NCBI GenBank assembly: GCA_030062745.1
Contig: CP099840.1
Coordinates: 5,268,058 to 5,332,057, forward strand
Origin: Capitulum mitella
Taxonomy: Eukaryota; Arthropoda; Thecostraca; Pollicipedomorpha; Pollicipedidae
Direction of reading: 5' to 3'
Length of the DNA: 64,000 nt
Numbering within the stretch: the stretch's first letter is position 1; each line of letters begins with the position of its first letter. A program made the position numbers and the translations under genes. The notes below the pieces were generated by a model. The model saw only the letters and a program-made list of their open reading frames with translations. It was not told the DNA's origin and did not search any database. Below, one piece after another: positions 59,601 to 64,000 of the stretch.

Positions 59601-60160
59601 ACCGGGCGCAATTAACGCCGTGACTTTTAACAAATGGCCGCGCCGTGTTTCGCGGTGGGAACGAGTGCACGAAACCCGCACGGACACCGAAATAAGAGTT
59701 TGCCAGGCAAAACTGTTTCGATTTTGGTCGTCCTCAATGTTGGAAGAACGCTGACACAGACACACGGAGTGGGAAAACTAAGCAAAGGCATTTTTGGAGG
59801 CTGGCCACGTTTTGCGATCCCTTCTGAGCTTTCCCGTGAAGTTTTGCGCCGTTCGTCGAAGACTGTCGCTCTGCGTTTACGGAATCCGCGAATGACAGAC
59901 TTTCTGTTCGGTGTCATACCCCGCCCCAGCAGGTGGCGAGAGCGCCGTTGGAAAGCAGTCACGACCCTCCGGGACAACAGAGCCCGGTTTCGAGAGCCTC
60001 TCTACGGCTGATTAGACGGCTGCCGGGCGGCGCGTGCCAGCTGCGACCGCCGCTCGAGGTAAACCCGGAACTGGTGACGGCACGTCAGGCCGGGCACGGC
60101 GACCGATCGCCGCCCGAGGGCCACGGAGTCGGCCGACGTTCCGGACAAACGGCGCCGGGA
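59600..60160. promoter_or_regulatory. GC-rich region with CTCF-like site
   Basis: CGCAATTAACGCCG at 59607-59620 is a homeodomain-type core. A 125-codon frame starts at ATGGCCGCG (59634) with no recognised domain; its base at -3 is C. A CTCF-like core lies at 59926-59938. Confidence 0.35.
59926..59938 (+). promoter_or_regulatory. CTCF-like core motif
   Basis: CCAGCAGGTGGCG matches the conserved bilaterian CTCF core (CCASYAGRKGGC). It lies between islands 9-10 and the AT-rich right end, where a boundary would be plausible. Sequence match only. Confidence 0.4.
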
Positions 60161-60375
60161 CTCAGGTCAGGAACCACCGGGGCCTGATAGGGAGCCCTCT
60201 GGGAGGGCCGGGGTCAGGGACCGAATGTAGGGACTGCCGGGACCTAAGTGGGGTCCGGCAGGCCCTGGGTGGGCCGGGGTCAGGGACTCAGGTCAGGGAC
60301 TCCCCGGACCGTGTGAGAGACTCGCCGGGAGGGCCCGCGTCGGGAACCCAGGTCAGGACTCGCCGGACCGTGAGA
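60160..60375. repeat. GC-rich minisatellite
   Basis: Irregular repeats of GGGACTCAGGTCAGGGACT and GGGAGGGCCGGGGTCAGGGA, about six rounds of roughly 35-45 bp. Confidence 0.8.
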
Positions 60376-60459
60376 AGGGTCCGTTGCCCGGATCGGTGGC
60401 ATCTGTCTGTAGGCAGACCGCTCTAGGACAGTCAGATCTGCACACGTGCTTAACGGGTT

Positions 60460-61675
60460 CGGCCTTAACGGAATTAACAGTCTTAACGGGAACACCTCGC
60501 ACTAGCTGGGGGGTGGGAGGGAAGTATCATATAGTATGGCATCACCCTTACATCCACGAAGAAATAATAATCACAAACGACATATTCAGCTCTTTCTCAA
60601 AATGTGCTGGTTATTCTCCAACATTTAAAGCGACGTCCATCTAAAGACACGAAGAAAATCGACAATGGGCAATTATTTTCTCGAAAAAGCGAGAAAGTCT
60701 TGGAGTCTGTTTAATGGATTCGGAAGCAATTAATTTACTTTCTGAGTCAGGTTTACTCATGCCAGGCACCGGCGGCTGCGTTATTCCGTCTGTTGTGGCA
60801 TGTTGGTTTTCAAAGCGTGCTTTGCAGACTGCCCTTGAGAAACTGCTTCCGTCAAAATGTGCCAACGGACGCATTCAGCAGCCATAACCGACCGGGCCAA
60901 ATGCGACAGTGCTGCACCCAATAGCAATTTTCACTACCACTCAGGCGATTAGATGAGTTCATCGCGACAACGAGGTGCATTCATGCGTCATCTGGCAAAG
61001 AGCTCCATCAGACGTATGGGCTGTCTGAACAGAGTTGATCATGAGAATCATGAAACCATTAAAACCGCCAGTGAATGATTATGGCGGCGAAATTTCAGGG
61101 TTTTGTTTTAGCAAGCTACTTGTAGAAGTGGCTGCGGTCATCAAAGATCTGTTAATTCCAGTGACAGAAACGCGGCAGTTGTAATGGTTTTGGGTGCAAA
61201 TGTTTTCTAAACGCCTTAACGAAAAAAATAGATGTCGAGGTTTACACCGTCAAACTGACTTACAACATAACAAGACATGCGACGTGACATGTTAACACTA
61301 ACAACATATATTCATTGTAAAATCGCAGTGGTAAAAAGAAATGATAGTGGAACCAAAAGTTTGTGGTTTGGCAGTTGCAATCTTGTTTTCTTTTCTTGGG
61401 ATGCAACCTAAGTCATCCTTTCCTGGCACGCATAGCTCCATCACAAATCTCATGAAAGCTTTTAATTCCGGTGCGCATTGGACCAAGGTGCCTGAGTGTT
61501 AGCTTCAAACTGAACTAAGAATATGACTCTTTCTGGAGATGATACTGCAAAACAAGACCACCATTAAGGTAAAGTGCATTGAGGCTGGTTGCGAAATTCG
61601 CCCTTCAAACTTTTCGAACTGAGTTTCATCGCGTGTATATGCCTATATTTCTGCATATTTGTGTGTATATATATA
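60460..61675. other. No gene seen
   Basis: AT-leaning, only short open frames. Confidence 0.5.
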
Positions 61676-61716
61676 TTTAAATATATATAAGTATATATAT
61701 AAGCAATAATATAAGC

Positions 61717-61777
<61 letters not shown>

Positions 61778-61855
61778 CGATAGCATAAGTAACTCTGTAT
61801 ATATATATATATATATAAGTATATATACATATACATAAGCGATAGCATAAGTAAC

Positions 61856-61893
<38 letters not shown>

Positions 61894-61931
61894 TATATAT
61901 ACATATATATATAAGCGATAGCATAAGTAAC

Positions 61932-61973
<42 letters not shown>

Positions 61974-61989
61974 CTTATATTATCGCCTG
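61676..61989. repeat. Compound (AT)n locus with repeated and inverted 22-mers
   Basis: Long AT runs (61720-61774 and others) are punctuated by three copies of AAGCGATAGCATAAGTAACT plus CTG (61775, 61837 and 61913). The locus closes with an inverted version, TAGTTACTTATATTATCGCC (61968-61987). Tyr/Ile-rich frames here are artefacts. Confidence 0.93.
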
Positions 61990-64000
61990 CAATAATAACG
62001 TAACCAAAAAGATTCCGGCGTCACGTGCATAACATATGAGCATTTGAGTAAGCACGTTATTATTAGGCAAAGAACAAATAGCCTAAAACTCATAATTACA
62101 TGAGAAAAAACGAAGCCGATTAATTCATCCTATAAATCTGCTACGGGCCTTACTCAGGGCCGTGGTAGAATATACCTGAGGATGACCCGTGGTCGCAAAT
62201 CATAATAATCTTTTTTTTAACATTAAACTCAAGGCTTTTTGTTCTTAACCCAACTGCAACAACAATGCTCACTGCAGCAGTGCGGTATTTTAAAAGTACA
62301 TTACTGTTTTATCAGTTTTCATTGTTTTGGTATTTAATATTTCAGATTTAATATAAAAAAACAAATGGAGCAAGCTAAAGAAAAACATTAAATGAAAAGC
62401 AGATTAAAACGATTTTAACAGTTATCATGACGCATAACATTTTCAGAACATTTAACATTATGCTATTGAAGGAAGCGTTATTCCTGCCATACATGCAATG
62501 AGTAGAACAGGCATCTGCACATGGCTAGCTGTATCATCCCCAGCTGCCATTCTCAAAGTTGCGTTTGGCTTTCTGTTCCGAGGACCATGATTGGAGCTAC
62601 GCAACGCATATTTGGCAGATAATTCAGTGTGTGCTCCAAGCTTTCAAATATCGTGTTGATAGCGAACAACAGATGTACTGCTAGCACTACAAGAAGCTTT
62701 GTTCTCACGCCGCGCGCAATTAATATTGCATGAAAACGATTACCAATTCTTTTCAGTGACCAAATGGATGGCAAAAAGACCTTTTCACCGCACCCTTCAA
62801 AGAAAAGATAAAAGTGGCGCTTCATCGAAACGAAATGACATTCCGTTGTCAGCACTGTCACATATTCTTGACAGTCGCCTCCGCGATTTCAAAAGTCGGG
62901 GAAGCCTTGTCAACGCTGCACAATCCATTACGTGAGGAGTGTGGTGATAGAAAAGGTAGCGTCGCCCCGCATTATGTCTACGACGGCGAGGAGGACTGTC
63001 ACGTCACTTAAGCCTTACAAATTGTTCCGCAAATGAAATTTCAATCTAATATTGAATTTCATCGTACTCTATCCGACGACTTATTATGCCGTTACATTAA
63101 ATGTTTCAAAACGTTAAACTCAGAAATAAGAAGGGTTTAAACACAAAAGAACACATAATGCATCATATGCCGTAGTCTTTATTTCAGTTACATTGTCTCA
63201 ATCATGCTTTAAGTTATAGATTTAAAAGACGGGGAGAACTTAGTCACTAGCTGTGGCTGATGATATGACCCATATTTACTTTTATGCGGTACTTTTTCAC
63301 ACCCTCGATGAGCTCATACTATTATTCTTATGTACATACTTGGCGCCACTAACACTGCTGTTTTGGATTTCGACAAGATGTAAAGATTTGCTGTGTTTTT
63401 TTATTGTTCGATGGCTAATGCATCATAACATATCATACCATTTATTTTGGCAAATCTACACAATTGTTGCTATTCCTCGCCCACTTCACAAGATCAGAAC
63501 ACAGGATAAAAGACATTCAAGAACGAACCGGCCTGAATAATTCAGTCATTTTTGTCACTTCAGTCACTTGTCAAGTAAAAAAAACGCCTCAGAGCGCGGT
63601 AAAAACCCTGCATTTCGCGCATCTCGGCTGCCAGTGCATTATACATTACCTGTCCATGACGACGAAACCGGCGTAAAATTGGAACCAATTACTTTGAGTC
63701 GCCGTTAAATTTTAGTGGGACACGAAAAGGTTTAACGTCAATTAGTGACATGCTGTAATACATACGGCTCTCTTATGTGTTGTTATAACAACCTCGGGAT
63801 AATAACCCTAGGTTTCATAACAGTCCAGTGCATAGTTGCTCACCACATTTGTTCCTGCTTCGACGTCGCCCGCAGAATTTTTCGCCTGCTAAACTTGATA
63901 TTCAGCGTCCACGTCAAGCAATATCCCGAGGTTTGAAAGCCATTCGTCTGGAGTCAGCTTAATAAGAAAATACTCGCCAACAACCGCGAACGCCTACACT
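61990..64000. other. No gene seen
   Basis: AT-rich end of the window. A hydrophobic open frame at 63253-63540 (plus) has no recognised family. Confidence 0.5.

Noticed and set aside
61564-61924. Tyr/Ile-rich open frames
   Set aside because: Translations of AT microsatellites.

Overview
The window looks like non-coding DNA from an invertebrate animal nuclear genome. The signs are long (GA)n and (AT)n microsatellites, many old non-autonomous DNA transposons, sharp CpG-rich islands in an otherwise AT-leaning background, and no long open frames with recognisable domains apart from one broken mariner-type transposase. I see no rRNA, no intact tRNA, no operon structure and no bacterial promoter or RBS architecture. 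I cannot name the phylum; a marine arthropod or mollusc would fit the repeat flavour, but that is a guess.

Layout. 0-9.3 kb: a GA tract, a CpG island, a 2.36 kb piggyBac-like (TTAA) element hosting a second TTAA-flanked element, small GC-rich patches, one coding-like fragment, and a CpG island with a perfect CRE. 9.3-29 kb: mostly featureless DNA with a 1.28 kb mariner-type element (12461-13739), segmental tandem duplications, a hairpin, an AGGTCA-rich stretch (20.7-22.5 kb), a SINE-like patch and a diverged ~145-bp tandem array (26.4-27.6 kb). 29-38.3 kb: a CpG island, the second copy of the nested element, then a transposon-on-transposon complex in which one TTAA element copy appears split by about 3.7 kb of later DNA and also carries a 268-bp hAT-like MITE. 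40.4-60.5 kb: about ten GC-rich islands, two of which contain plausible first coding exons, with another TTAA element copy among them. 60.5-64 kb: plain AT-rich DNA with a compound AT/inverted-repeat locus.

How it fits together. No complete gene is visible. Taken at face value, the right third resembles a regulatory landscape (CpG islands holding CRE, ETS, YY1-like, homeodomain-type and CTCF-like words) in or near a gene whose exons are mostly outside the window or too short to recognise. The left and middle are dominated by decayed DNA transposons. The most unusual theme is that the two TTAA transposon families carry paired AGGTCA half-sites (DR0, DR1, DR4). These match the binding grammar of nuclear receptors and FTZ-F1/ERR-type factors. 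Two identical perfect IR1 palindromes also occur in unclassified DNA. All motif calls are by eye.
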